Below are positions 1 through 6,882 of a stretch of DNA of 10,419 bases, in pieces. This stretch comes from Candidatus Niyogiibacteriota bacterium (lineage in GTDB: Bacteria > Patescibacteriota > Minisyncoccia > HO2-45-28). The position numbers and the translations under genes are program-made. Position 1 is the first letter of the stretch, and every line of letters begins with the position of its first letter. The stretch is taken from positions 1 through 10,419 of the forward strand of contig JACOVJ010000003.1 in the NCBI GenBank assembly GCA_016177385.1, written 5' to 3'. The notes under the pieces are model-generated. The model saw only the letters and a list, made by a program, of their open reading frames with translations. It searched no databases and was not told the DNA's origin.

Positions 1-183
1 GAACAACCCCAGCCTCGCGAGATCATTGAACCAATGGATGATCCCGCCGAGCAAGAGCGTCTGCGGGAGCGGAAATATCAGCAAGAAAATCGGGACCACG
101 ATCGTGGCGGTGCCGAATCCGGCGATGGTGCCGATCGCGCTCGCCAAAACGATGATAGCGCTGATCGCAAGGGTGATAAGCAT
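1..183 (-). CDS. TauE/SafE-family membrane permease, N-terminal fragment (cut by window edge)
   Basis: Only the first 61 residues are present; the gene continues past the left edge. The reading frame starts at an ATG directly after the TAG stop of the GerMN gene, with no overlap, so it is probably translated by coupling. The visible part has one hydrophobic helix (about residues 2-17), then the motif GTIAGFGTATIVVPIFLL, a second hydrophobic stretch and the segment GGIIHWFNDLARLGLF. A Gly-rich turn followed by VP and a later GIIHWF.D segment is typical of TauE/SafE (DUF81) proteins, which export sulfite, sulfoacetate or related anions across the inner membrane. The family call is a recognition by eye; the substrate cannot be told. 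No SD site is visible before the ATG. Confidence 0.75.
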   Translation of the reverse strand, partial: MLITLAISAIIVLASAIGTIAGFGTATIVVPIFLLIFPLPQTLLLGGIIHWFNDLARLGLF

Positions 184-759
184 CTAGGGCTGCAAAATGT
201 CTTCGGTCCGTCCATCCACGGAGACCACGACGTCTGTCACGGTCGGAAATTGCTTGGCCGTTGCTTCGATCTGCTTGCGGATCGCCGCGACACGGCAGGA
301 CCCGCCGACACTTTCATCGAGAGCCGCGGAAAAGTCCGCGCGCAAAACGCCGTTTTCCAATGTAAGGTCCTGAATCGCGACCCCGTAATTGATGCTCGTC
401 AGATACCCTGCCGCTTCCTCCTCGGCCGACACGCCCTTCAACAGTTCACCGAGCGCTGAACGCGCAACGGCCGTTGATTTAGGAACGCGGCGCAGGACCG
501 CGAACACCGATGTGCACTCCTCACCCTCACCCGCCATTGTGGAATTGCCGAAAAACGCCTTCACGATCATGGAATCAGCGGTCGCCTCGCCCGACTCGAT
601 CGTCACACTGCCGGCCACCATCGTATTTTCCAACGCTATCCCGCCTTCATCGGTAATGCCTGCCGGCGTGATATCCGTATAATACTGCCACACGCCCCAT
701 CCGATGCCCATCGCCGCCACCATTACGATCACTGCAAGAAAAAAAGTTCCCCGATCCAT
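184..759 (-). CDS. GerMN-domain membrane-anchored protein
   Basis: A 191-residue protein with an N-terminal hydrophobic anchor (about residues 6-25), a linker, and a C-terminal GerMN domain (about 64-190). The domain shows the usual AVARSALGELLKG helix, the GVAIQDLTLENGVLRADFSAAL strand-turn-strand region and a final VVSVDGRTEDILQP. GerMN was first named from spore germination proteins, but in Patescibacteria it occurs in short membrane-anchored proteins of unknown role, and this one matches that form closely. Cys82 and Cys155 (in GGSCRVAAIR) could form an extracytoplasmic disulfide; that is inferred. The ATG at 759 is preferred because it places the anchor at the N-terminus; no SD site precedes it. 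It is followed immediately by a TauE/SafE-like permease, suggesting a two-gene operon. Biochemical function is unknown. Confidence 0.85.
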   Translation of the reverse strand: MDRGTFFLAVIVMVAAMGIGWGVWQYYTDITPAGITDEGGIALENTMVAGSVTIESGEATADSMIVKAFFGNSTMAGEGEECTSVFAVLRRVPKSTAVARSALGELLKGVSAEEEAAGYLTSINYGVAIQDLTLENGVLRADFSAALDESVGGSCRVAAIRKQIEATAKQFPTVTDVVVSVDGRTEDILQP

Positions 760-790
760 AATAATAGAGTTTAACCGATAATGATGCCCT

Positions 791-799
791 ATCGTATCA
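791..799 (-). promoter_or_regulatory. Possible extended -10 promoter for the GerMN gene
   Basis: Read on the minus strand, TGATACGAT gives an extended -10 (TG, one base, TACGAT). Transcription would begin near 784, leaving a leader of about 25 nt before the ATG at 759. No convincing -35 is seen, and no SD site lies in the leader. Prediction from motif match only. Confidence 0.35.
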
Positions 800-870
800 C
801 GCCCGAGCGCAAAAAGGGAGGCCTTGCTTTTGTAACCTTTCCGCCAGAAAATCCCATAGTATCAATGGGT

Positions 871-1004
871 ATGCCCAGTACTGCAACAGCCGATATTGAA
901 ATAATGTTTATTAATTTTTTTGCATTTTATGATTGATTCATCCATTTATCGTTATTGGGTTGCCGTTAAGCCCGAAGGGCTATCGGCGTTGTAGTACTGG
1001 GTAT
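871..1004. repeat. Imperfect inverted repeat enclosing the GerMN/sigma divergent intergenic region
   Basis: The left arm (871-894) and the right arm (982-1004) are reverse complements apart from two substitutions and one extra base; both contain CAGTACT or its complement and end in a GCCGAT/ATCGGC block. The 87 bp between them are very AT-rich except for a small hairpin, AGCCC-GAA-GGGCT, at 969-981. An 8-base direct repeat, GGGTATGC, occurs at 867-874 and 999-1006, at the outer end of each arm. The right arm overlaps the ATG of the sigma factor at 1003. This could be a long cruciform or operator pair for divergent control, or a small inverted-repeat element (MITE-like) that landed in front of the gene. 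Confidence 0.7.
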
Positions 1005-1521
1005 GCTTGAACAGCAGATCGAAGAAGCAAAACGCGAGAACCCGGAGGCCTTCCGGGCAATTTTTGATGAGGCCGGCGACCGGGTCTTCCTGTATGCCGC
1101 CAGCCGCACGGCGACGCGCGAGGATGCGCTGGACATCGCGCAGGAAACATTCATTGACCTATGGAAGGCGCTCGGCGATTTCCACTACCGTTCCGATGAG
1201 GAATTCTGGGGATTTTTATTCCGCATCGCAAAACGCAAGCTGGCCGCCTATTACCGGTCACAGCCCGCCGAACTTTCGCTCGATCGCATCCCCGAACCGA
1301 GCTACGACATGGAACCGCAGGACCATCGCATGCTCCTCGGCCAAGTGAATGCGCTCAAATCGAATTATCAGGAACTTCTGCGGCTGCGCTACTGGTCCGA
1401 TATGACCTTCGCCCAGATCGCATCCGTAATGAACATTCCGGAAGTGACGGCCAAAGTGTGGCACCATCGGGCCGTCAAAAAATTACAGGCTAATTTAAAC
1501 GCTCATGAAAACGTGGTTTGA
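1003..1521 (+). CDS. ECF-type RNA polymerase sigma-70 family factor
   Basis: A 172-residue protein with the two-domain layout of extracytoplasmic-function sigma factors. Region sigma-2 spans about residues 14-86, including the helix DALDIAQETFIDLWKAL that binds core polymerase and melts the -10. Region sigma-4 spans about 108-162, with the -35-reading helix-turn-helix around FAQIASVMNIPEVTAKVWHHR. Length and spacing are normal for the family. The ATG at 1003 is the only usable start: the frame is closed by a TAA at 967 and has no ATG, GTG or TTG in between. No SD site is visible, and the right arm of the 871-1004 inverted repeat overlaps the start codon, so this repeat may affect its expression. 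The next gene begins inside its last codons, which ties the factor to a membrane protein that is probably its regulator. Its target promoters are not known. Confidence 0.92.
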   Translation: MLEQQIEEAKRENPEAFRAIFDEAGDRVFLYAASRTATREDALDIAQETFIDLWKALGDFHYRSDEEFWGFLFRIAKRKLAAYYRSQPAELSLDRIPEPSYDMEPQDHRMLLGQVNALKSNYQELLRLRYWSDMTFAQIASVMNIPEVTAKVWHHRAVKKLQANLNAHENVV

Positions 1522-2863
1522 TATCGAGAAGTTTTTAGGACGCGCGCGCCCTCAGCCGCTCAATGCCGACGAAAAAGAGCGGCTTTGGAGCCGGATCGAG
1601 CCCGCCCTTACTCCCCGCAGAGCGGCCTCCAGCTGGAAGTTCCTCTTCGGCGTTCCGTATTATCAAGCGGCGCTTGCGGCGCTCCTGATCTTCCTTTTGG
1701 GCGGAGGCGCGGCGTTTGCCGCGGCTGACAGCGCCGGGCCGGGCGACATGCTGTATCCCTTGGACATCGCATCTGAAAAGATCCGGATCGTCTTTTCTTC
1801 GACTCAGAAAAAAGACGAATTGAAAGTCAAATTCGCCGAGGAGCGCTTGGAAGAAGCGCAAAAGATCGTGAGCACGGTTTTGATCCGCGTCAAACAAACG
1901 CATACGGCTTCAAGTACCGTGGCCGCATCCTCCACTCCCGCCTCTGCATCCACATCCACGCCGCCAGCCGCTTCCGGAAATGGAACATCCACACTTTCAT
2001 CGGCGGATTCCAAGAAATTGGAAAAGGCAGAAGCTGCGCTTGCCGAAACGCTTGCGCGCCTGACCGTTACGAAAGCGGAATTGGAAGCCAAAGGAAACTC
2101 GGTGGCCGCTGTTGCGCTCGGGAACATTATCGCGCGACTCAACCAATTGACGGACGAGCGGCTCGCACAATTTGATGCGGTCAAAATAAAGGTTCGCGAT
2201 TCCGGCAACGGCATGAAGATCGAGCTCGCTTTTTCCAGCGACAGCAAATCGGAGCTTAAATTCGAAAAGAAAGGAAACGAAAAATCCCGCGGGGCCGATA
2301 AAAAGGAGAATGAGGAGCATAAAAAAGATACGGACGAAAAAACTGCCGTAAAGGTAAAAATCGGGCAGGATGACGAGGATGAAGATGAGAACGACGACCG
2401 GAACGGCGAAGGCAAAGTGACCATTTGCCACATTCCGCCCGGAAACCACAAGAATCCGCGGACAATGACCATTGCAAGGTCGGCGGAGAAGGCGCACGTA
2501 GCGCACGGCGACACGCAGGGCCCGTGTTCCTCGGGCGGCGGTACCGCGACCACAACGCCGCCGGTATCGGACGTGATGCCTCCGGCCATCTCTCAGGTCG
2601 CCTCTTCCGCCGTCGCCTCTACATCCGCCGCGATATCATGGACGACCAACGAACCGGCGACCGGTAAAACGTATTATGCGACGAGCTCCCCGTTAATTCT
2701 TTCGTCGGCATTCCAGATCGCGACCACATCTCTTTTGACCGCGCATAGCGCAAATCTGACCGACCTTGCCGCAAGCACCACCTACTATTACATCGTCGAA
2801 TCGGCGGACGCGGTCGGAAACCGAGCAACGTCCACAGAGCACAACTTCCAAACGCTGCCGTAG
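1505..2863 (+). CDS. DUF5667-type single-pass membrane protein with CHxPPG motif and FN3-like C-terminus (putative anti-sigma/sensor)
   Basis: A 452-residue protein whose ATG lies 17 nt inside the end of the sigma factor gene, so the two are translationally coupled. In order: a short charged N-terminus (1-50, presumably cytoplasmic), one membrane helix (about 53-73), the DUF5667 segment (GPGDMLYPLDIASEKIRI and a following helix, about 78-125), a Ser/Thr/Ala/Pro linker (134-165), a predicted coiled coil (about 167-222), and a strongly charged Lys/Glu/Asp stretch (257-303). Next comes a Cys-His motif (VTICHIPPGN at 305-314, AHVAHGDTQGPC at 330-341), then a fibronectin type III-like domain (about 360-452). 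ECF sigma/DUF5667 gene pairs recur in Patescibacteria, so an anti-sigma role through the N-terminal tail is inferred. The CHxPPG...HxxHGDxxGxC motif recurs in secreted bacterial proteins and may bind metal or form a disulfide (Cys308-Cys341). Signal sensed: unknown. Confidence 0.8.
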   Translation: MKTWFDIEKFLGRARPQPLNADEKERLWSRIEPALTPRRAASSWKFLFGVPYYQAALAALLIFLLGGGAAFAAADSAGPGDMLYPLDIASEKIRIVFSSTQKKDELKVKFAEERLEEAQKIVSTVLIRVKQTHTASSTVAASSTPASASTSTPPAASGNGTSTLSSADSKKLEKAEAALAETLARLTVTKAELEAKGNSVAAVALGNIIARLNQLTDERLAQFDAVKIKVRDSGNGMKIELAFSSDSKSELKFEKKGNEKSRGADKKENEEHKKDTDEKTAVKVKIGQDDEDEDENDDRNGEGKVTICHIPPGNHKNPRTMTIARSAEKAHVAHGDTQGPCSSGGGTATTTPPVSDVMPPAISQVASSAVASTSAAISWTTNEPATGKTYYATSSPLILSSAFQIATTSLLTAHSANLTDLAASTTYYYIVESADAVGNRATSTEHNFQTLP

Positions 2864-2909
2864 TTAAGGGCTACCCTCCAAAAGGCTCGTCGTCAACGTT
2901 GTGGATTTT

Positions 2910-2945
2910 CCGCCCCTCATTTACGATGAGGGCGGATTCCTTTTA
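2910..2945 (+). terminator. Intrinsic terminator after the sigma/DUF5667 operon
   Basis: CCGCCCCTCAT and ATGAGGGCGG pair around a TTACG loop, with one extra C in the left arm, followed by ATTCCTTTTA. It lies 46 nt past the DUF5667 stop and ends 14 nt before the oligoendopeptidase start, so it separates the two units. The U-run is broken, so termination may be partial and the hairpin may also act in the leader of the next gene. Confidence 0.65.
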
Positions 2946-2959
2946 CTCCCAAAACGCCT

Positions 2960-4810
2960 ATGTCGTCCAAATCCACAGGAGCAGAAAAGGTCCGCTGGGA
3001 TCTTTCGTGCCTCTATGCCGGTCTCGATGACCCGGCGTTTGAGCGCGACATCGAACGCTGGATCGCGCTTGCGAATCGCTTTTACAGCCGTCATCGCGGC
3101 CGCCTGAAAACCACGCTCAAGGATGCGATCCGGGACTATACCGTCCTCGACGCGCTGGGCACCACGATCACGCACTTTTTGTGGCTCCAGCAAACCACGG
3201 CCGCCGATGATCCGAAGATCAAAGCCAAATTCGCCGACGTTCAAAAAAGAATGTCCGTAGCGGATGCCGACTGGATAACCTTTTTTGAACACGAACTCGT
3301 CGCGCTCAGTAATCGCGCCATCCGGGAGCAGGCGGCAAAAAGCGCGCTCGTTACAAAACATCTGCCGTTCATCGAGGACGTGCGCCGGTTCAAGCCCCAT
3401 CTTCTGACGGAAAACGTCGAAGCGGCGCTCACGAGGAGAGAACAGTTCGGCCCCCAGTCGTGGACGAAATTTTTCAGCGAGATCGAGGCCGATCTCCGGT
3501 TCCCATGGAACGAAGAGAAACGCACGATCACGGAAATGCTGGACATCCTCAAGACATCGCAAAGCGCTGAGGAACGAGCCCGGGCGCAAAAGACCGTCAA
3601 TGACGGTTTTAGCGGATTTTTTGCGAAATACGCCGCGGAAACTCTCACGCAGATCGTGGGGATCCGCGAGGCCGAGGACCGTGACCGCGGATTCCGCCAC
3701 CCTATGGAAAGCTGCAACCTTTCCAATCAGATCCCCGATGTCGTGGTCGAAGCCCTGCACACGGCCGTCCTTGAACACGCCGGTCCCTTGTGCCGCCGGT
3801 ATTTCCGGCTCAAAGCGGCACATCTGGGCATGCCGACGCTCGCATGGAGCGACCGCAATGCGCCCCTGCCGTTCGCGGACACCGCGGTCATCCCATGGAA
3901 AAATGCGGTCAAAACCGTCACGCGCGCCTACGCAAGTTTTAGCCCGACGCTCGCAGAAATCGTGAAAGACCTGATCAACAAACGCCGCGTTGACGCGCCC
4001 GCCATGCCGGGCAAACACGCCGGCGCCTACAATTCCTCGTGGTGCAAGCCGGACGGAAAACCGATCTCATTCGTGTTCCTGAATTATCTGGGAACGACCG
4101 ATGATGTCATGACGTTCGCGCATGAACTGGGACACGCGGTCCACGGCCTCCTGGCCGGAGAAGCGCAGGGCGAACTCATGCTGCACGTGCCCATGCCTTA
4201 TGCCGAGACCGCATCCGTGTTCGGTGAAATGACGGCATTCAATTTCCTCCGGAACGAGATCGCCGCCGCCGGCGACGACAAATCACTGCTCGCACTCCTG
4301 ATGGGAAAGATCGAGGACATCCTGAATACGACCGTCCGCCAGATCGGCTTCTCGAATTTTGAACGCCGCATTCATGGCCACGATGGTAGGACGCTCACCC
4401 GAAAACCGACAGCCACTCTTTCGGTCTCAGACCTCACGACGCACTGGCTCGAAACGACCTACGAACTCTACGGACAGCCGGGCGAGGTTTTCACGTACGA
4501 GAATGCCGAAAACTTCTGGGCCTACATCTCGCACTTTCATTCGCCGTTCTATGTGTATGCCTACGCGTTCGGCGAACTTCTGACGCAATCGCTTTACGCG
4601 GCGCGCCCGAAGTTCGGCAAAAAGTTCGAGCCCTTGTATCTCGATCTTTTGCGTGCAGGCGGGACGAAAAACATTCAGGAATTGCTTCTCCCCTTCGAGC
4701 TCGATCCGGAAAATCCCGCGTTCTGGGAAAACGGCATCCGCGTGAGTTTGGAACAAATGCTCGGCGAAGCCGAAACGCTTTCGAAAAAGCTCGGCATCGC
4801 CGTTCGTTAA
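2960..4810 (+). CDS. M3-family oligoendopeptidase (PepF-like zinc metallopeptidase)
   Basis: A 616-residue cytoplasmic zinc peptidase, close to the roughly 600 residues usual for PepF-type enzymes, which cut short oligopeptides to recycle amino acids. The N-terminus holds the family's WDLSCLY segment (about 13-19). The zinc site is HELGH at 388-392 inside TFAHELGHAVHGLLAGEAQG, with Glu389 as the general base. The third ligand is Glu416, in PYAETASVFGEM, 24 residues after the second His as expected for M3. The substrate-closing segment HFHSPFYVYAYAFGELL (about 526-542) with its conserved tyrosines is also present, so the enzyme looks intact. No signal peptide is seen. The ATG at 2960 precedes the conserved N-terminal motif, but no SD site is visible. 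Terminators flank it on both sides, so it is probably transcribed alone. Peptide scavenging suits the limited biosynthesis expected of such a host. Confidence 0.93.
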   Translation: MSSKSTGAEKVRWDLSCLYAGLDDPAFERDIERWIALANRFYSRHRGRLKTTLKDAIRDYTVLDALGTTITHFLWLQQTTAADDPKIKAKFADVQKRMSVADADWITFFEHELVALSNRAIREQAAKSALVTKHLPFIEDVRRFKPHLLTENVEAALTRREQFGPQSWTKFFSEIEADLRFPWNEEKRTITEMLDILKTSQSAEERARAQKTVNDGFSGFFAKYAAETLTQIVGIREAEDRDRGFRHPMESCNLSNQIPDVVVEALHTAVLEHAGPLCRRYFRLKAAHLGMPTLAWSDRNAPLPFADTAVIPWKNAVKTVTRAYASFSPTLAEIVKDLINKRRVDAPAMPGKHAGAYNSSWCKPDGKPISFVFLNYLGTTDDVMTFAHELGHAVHGLLAGEAQGELMLHVPMPYAETASVFGEMTAFNFLRNEIAAAGDDKSLLALLMGKIEDILNTTVRQIGFSNFERRIHGHDGRTLTRKPTATLSVSDLTTHWLETTYELYGQPGEVFTYENAENFWAYISHFHSPFYVYAYAFGELLTQSLYAARPKFGKKFEPLYLDLLRAGGTKNIQELLLPFELDPENPAFWENGIRVSLEQMLGEAETLSKKLGIAVR

Positions 4811-4831
4811 TGACCGCGTTATTCGCCGATC

Positions 4832-4859
4832 AACCGCCAGCTCCTGTTGGCGGTTTTTT
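4832..4859 (+). terminator. Intrinsic terminator after the oligoendopeptidase gene
   Basis: AACCGCCA and TGGCGGTT form an 8-bp stem around an 8-nt loop; the right arm runs straight into a run of six T. It lies 21 nt past the stop codon. Confidence 0.88.
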
Positions 4860-4875
4860 CTTTTCTTTCCCTTGA

Positions 4876-4950
4876 ACCCCGAGGGGAGTCCTAGGGGTGA
4901 GTAAACTGTGGATAAGGTGAGTTATCCACCCCTAGGACTCCCCTCGGGGT
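4876..4950. repeat. Perfect 24-bp inverted repeat with an inner 8-bp inverted repeat, upstream of guaA
   Basis: The arms 4876-4899 and 4927-4950 are exact reverse complements. Each arm also has its own dyads, CCCCGAGGGG and CCTAGG. The 27-nt centre contains GTGGATAA (4908-4915) and its exact complement TTATCCAC (4922-4929), which slightly overlaps the right arm. The DNA could form a cruciform, or a very stable hairpin if transcribed. It lies 16 nt past the preceding terminator and 11 nt before the putative guaA -10. No T-run follows the right arm, so it is not an ordinary terminator. Confidence 0.92.
4907..4930. promoter_or_regulatory. Pair of inverted DnaA-box sequences in front of guaA
   Basis: TGTGGATAA at 4907-4915 is a perfect complement of the consensus DnaA box TTATCCACA. 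TTATCCACC at 4922-4930 matches eight of nine bases in the opposite orientation. DnaA-ATP binding here could couple GMP synthesis to the replication cycle; DnaA boxes are known to regulate the gua operon in Escherichia coli. No dnaA, dnaN or AT-rich unwinding region is nearby, so an origin is not supported. Binding is inferred from sequence only. Confidence 0.6.
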
Positions 4951-4961
4951 GAGTTTTCGTG

Positions 4962-4991
4962 TATATTCTTCACAGACCTTGAAAATAGGAG
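4962..4991 (+). promoter_or_regulatory. guaA promoter -10 and Shine-Dalgarno site
   Basis: TATATT at 4962-4967 fits a -10 box in five of six positions; the matching -35 would lie inside the right arm of the inverted repeat and has no good match, which suggests an activator or structure-dependent promoter. AGGAG at 4987-4991, six bases before the GTG at 4998, is one of the few clear ribosome binding sites in the window and decides that GTG start. Confidence 0.6.
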
Positions 4992-4997
4992 AATTCG

Positions 4998-6530
4998 GTG
5001 TCCCTTCCCAAAGTCGTTATCATCGAACTCGGTTCCCAATATACCCTGCTTATCGAACGGGCGTTCCGAGAGCTCGGCACGCGTTCGGTCATCCTGACGC
5101 CCGAAAAGGCGCGGGAATGGTTCAAGAAAAATCCGGTCCAAGCAGTCGTTCTTTCCGGCGGCGCGGCAAGCGTCTACGACAAAGACGCGCCCCAGCCGCC
5201 CGAAGAGATCCTTTCACTCAAAACGGCGAACGGCAAACCTGTAGAGATTCTCGGCATTTGCTACGGCATGCAGTGGCTCGCACATCGGCTGGGCGGCGAA
5301 GTAAAGGCCGCTCCCAAACACCGCGAATACGGCAAAGCAACGCTTCGCCGTCACGGCGATTCTTCGCTCCTCGCTCTGACCCCCGAAAATCAAACCGTTT
5401 GGGCGAGTCATGGTGATTCTGTCGTCAAACCCCCCGATTACTTTGGCGTTCATGCGCATACCGATTCCGGAACCATCGCCGCGATGGCCTACGGTCCCAT
5501 TTTAGGGGTTCAATTTCATCCCGAAGTCCACCACACGGAGTACGGAAAAACGATCCTCGAGAATTTCTTGCGTATAGCCGATTGCGAACACGACTGGAAA
5601 CCATCATCTTTGATTTCTTCAATCCAAGAAAGGGTTTTGGCGGAGCTTGGAGACAAAAAAGCCGTCATCGGTTTCTCGGGCGGCGTGGATTCCACAACGC
5701 TTTCCGCGATCTTGGCGCCCGTCCTTAAGGACCGATTGCTGGCCGTCACCATTAACGGCGGACATCTACGGGAAGATGAACTGACGGAAATCCGACTACA
5801 TGCGGCGAGCGCGGGCGTGTGGCATTTGGTCGTGGACGCCCATCGTCTCTTCGAGCGCGTCATGAAAGATGCTGTGGATGCGGAGGAAAAACGGCGCCGG
5901 TTCAAAGAGGTTTATGCCGAATTATTGACAGAGGCGGCGAAAAAACTTGGGGCGTCCGTCATTATCCAGGGCACCCTCGCGCCCGACCGTATCGAATCCG
6001 GCGCCACCGGTGGCGCGCTTATCAAATCCCACCACAATGTGGGCCTTGATTTCGGGGACTTGAAGCAGATCCACCCCATTGACCACCTGTTCAAATACGA
6101 GGTCCGCGCGCTCGCAGAGGAACTCGGGCTTCCGGAAAGCGTCTGGGCGCGCCAACCATTCCCCGGCCCCGGCCTTTTCATCCGCGTCGTGGGAACCCCG
6201 CCCACGCCCGACAAACTCGAGATCGTCCGCTGGGCCGACGCGCGGGTCAAAGGAATCCTGCAAACACGCGGACTCTATGACGGCCTTTCCCAGCTTGTGG
6301 TCGCATACGTGGCGGCCAACACCGTCGGCGTGAAAGGCGATGCCCGCGTCTACGGCGGGGCCATTGTGGTCCGCGCGGTCGAAACAACGGACTTCATGAC
6401 CGCCAAAGGCGTCCATTTTCCGGACGACGTTGAAGAAGAGATCTGCTCGACGCTCACGCGTCACCCCGCGATCATCCGCGTCTGGTTCGATCCGACGCAG
6501 AAACCTCCGGCAACGACCGAGCTTGAATGA
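4998..6530 (+). CDS. guaA: GMP synthase (glutamine-hydrolysing)
   Basis: This 510-residue enzyme converts XMP, ATP and glutamine to GMP in the cytoplasm. The class I glutamine amidotransferase domain (about 1-195) has the nucleophile Cys88 in LGICYGMQWLAHRLGG, and His174 and Glu176 in VQFHPEV complete the triad. The ATP pyrophosphatase domain (about 205-390) carries the P-loop SGGVDS at 227-232, the GTLAPDRIESG segment and the KSHHNVGLDFGDLKQIHPI segment. The C-terminal dimerisation domain begins at RQPFPGPGLFIRVVG and ends with DPTQKPPATTELE, close to the family's usual KPPATIEWE end. All key residues are present. The N-terminal strand reads IIELGSQYT instead of the common DFGSQYT. The GTG start is set by AGGAG six bases upstream. 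No other purine gene is in the window, so the enzyme may serve salvage of xanthine or guanine compounds; that is inferred. Paired DnaA boxes lie upstream. Confidence 0.97.
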   Translation: MSLPKVVIIELGSQYTLLIERAFRELGTRSVILTPEKAREWFKKNPVQAVVLSGGAASVYDKDAPQPPEEILSLKTANGKPVEILGICYGMQWLAHRLGGEVKAAPKHREYGKATLRRHGDSSLLALTPENQTVWASHGDSVVKPPDYFGVHAHTDSGTIAAMAYGPILGVQFHPEVHHTEYGKTILENFLRIADCEHDWKPSSLISSIQERVLAELGDKKAVIGFSGGVDSTTLSAILAPVLKDRLLAVTINGGHLREDELTEIRLHAASAGVWHLVVDAHRLFERVMKDAVDAEEKRRRFKEVYAELLTEAAKKLGASVIIQGTLAPDRIESGATGGALIKSHHNVGLDFGDLKQIHPIDHLFKYEVRALAEELGLPESVWARQPFPGPGLFIRVVGTPPTPDKLEIVRWADARVKGILQTRGLYDGLSQLVVAYVAANTVGVKGDARVYGGAIVVRAVETTDFMTAKGVHFPDDVEEEICSTLTRHPAIIRVWFDPTQKPPATTELE

Positions 6531-6534
6531 ACAA

Positions 6535-6570
6535 ACGCCTGTCCGCAAATGCGGACAGGCGTGATTTTTT
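6535..6570 (+). terminator. Strong intrinsic terminator after guaA
   Basis: ACGCCTGTCCGC (6535-6546) and its exact complement (6551-6562) form a perfect 12-bp stem with an AAAT loop, followed by GATTTTTT. It starts 4 nt past the guaA stop. The -10 of the glutaredoxin gene begins only 2 nt past the T-run, so terminator and promoter are packed together. Confidence 0.93.
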
Positions 6571-6572
6571 GA

Positions 6573-6578
6573 TATAGT
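6573..6578 (+). promoter_or_regulatory. -10 box placing the glutaredoxin transcript start at or next to its ATG
   Basis: TATAGT lies 9 nt before the ATG at 6588. Transcription would begin about 6585, leaving a leader of two or three bases, so the mRNA is probably leaderless or nearly so; accordingly no SD site is present. The best -35 candidate, CGGACA at 6552-6557, sits inside the guaA terminator stem with a short 15-nt spacer. Confidence 0.5.
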
Positions 6579-6587
6579 AAAAACATC

Positions 6588-6821
6588 ATGCTGATTTTAT
6601 ATGTAAAAACCCGTTGCCCCTTTTGCGAAAAAGTCCTGCGGCGCGCCCGCGAACTCGGCATTGCGCTCAAGGAGCACAATATCGCGGAACCGCGTTATCT
6701 CGAAGAACTCATGCAAAAGGGCGGCAAACGGCAAGTGCCCTTTTTGGTGGACGAAGAACGCGCAGTTTCCATGTACGAATCCGACGACATCGTACGATAC
6801 CTCGAAGAGCGCAAAAAATAG
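6588..6821 (+). CDS. Small glutaredoxin / GST N-terminal-like thiol-disulfide protein
   Basis: A 77-residue thioredoxin-fold protein, about the size of a minimal glutaredoxin, acting in cytoplasmic disulfide exchange. It has the dithiol site CPFC (Cys10 and Cys13), the cis-proline segment RQVPFLVD (Pro51), and the C-terminal MYESDDIVRYLEE segment (62-74) that in glutaredoxins and GST N-terminal domains contacts glutathione. The whole fold is present. Whether the host uses glutathione or another thiol cannot be told. The ATG at 6588 immediately precedes the first beta strand (LILYVK), and the promoter implies a leaderless mRNA. The gene converges on the SET-domain gene; a 6-bp hairpin with a bulged A and no U-run (6826-6846) lies just past its stop and may be a weak terminator. 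Confidence 0.9.
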   Translation: MLILYVKTRCPFCEKVLRRARELGIALKEHNIAEPRYLEELMQKGGKRQVPFLVDEERAVSMYESDDIVRYLEERKK

Positions 6822-6882
6822 AAAAGCCGCTGCGCATTCAGCGAGCGGCCGGCAGACCATCAATGCCGTACGCTTCTTATAT

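Noticed and set aside
1804..2589. Long antisense open frame (261 codons) opposite the DUF5667 gene
   Set aside because: Its Ser/Phe-rich composition is the mirror of the Lys/Glu- and Ala/Ser-rich coding strand; no domain is visible and the plus frame has clear domains.
2902..2910. Further DnaA box TGTGGATTT before the oligoendopeptidase gene
   Set aside because: Two mismatches to the consensus, including conserved positions, and it adjoins a terminator stem.
2921..4018. Long antisense open frame (365 codons) opposite the oligoendopeptidase
   Set aside because: It lies opposite an intact M3 peptidase, is rich in Arg and Phe as expected of a shadow frame, and shows no family motif.
4907..4930. 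Replication origin at the paired DnaA boxes
   Set aside because: Only two boxes, no AT-rich unwinding region, and no dnaA, dnaN or other replication gene nearby; a regulatory role fits better.
5922..6548. Antisense open frame (208 codons) opposite guaA
   Set aside because: guaA has all its catalytic motifs in the plus frame; the antisense product shows no recognisable fold.
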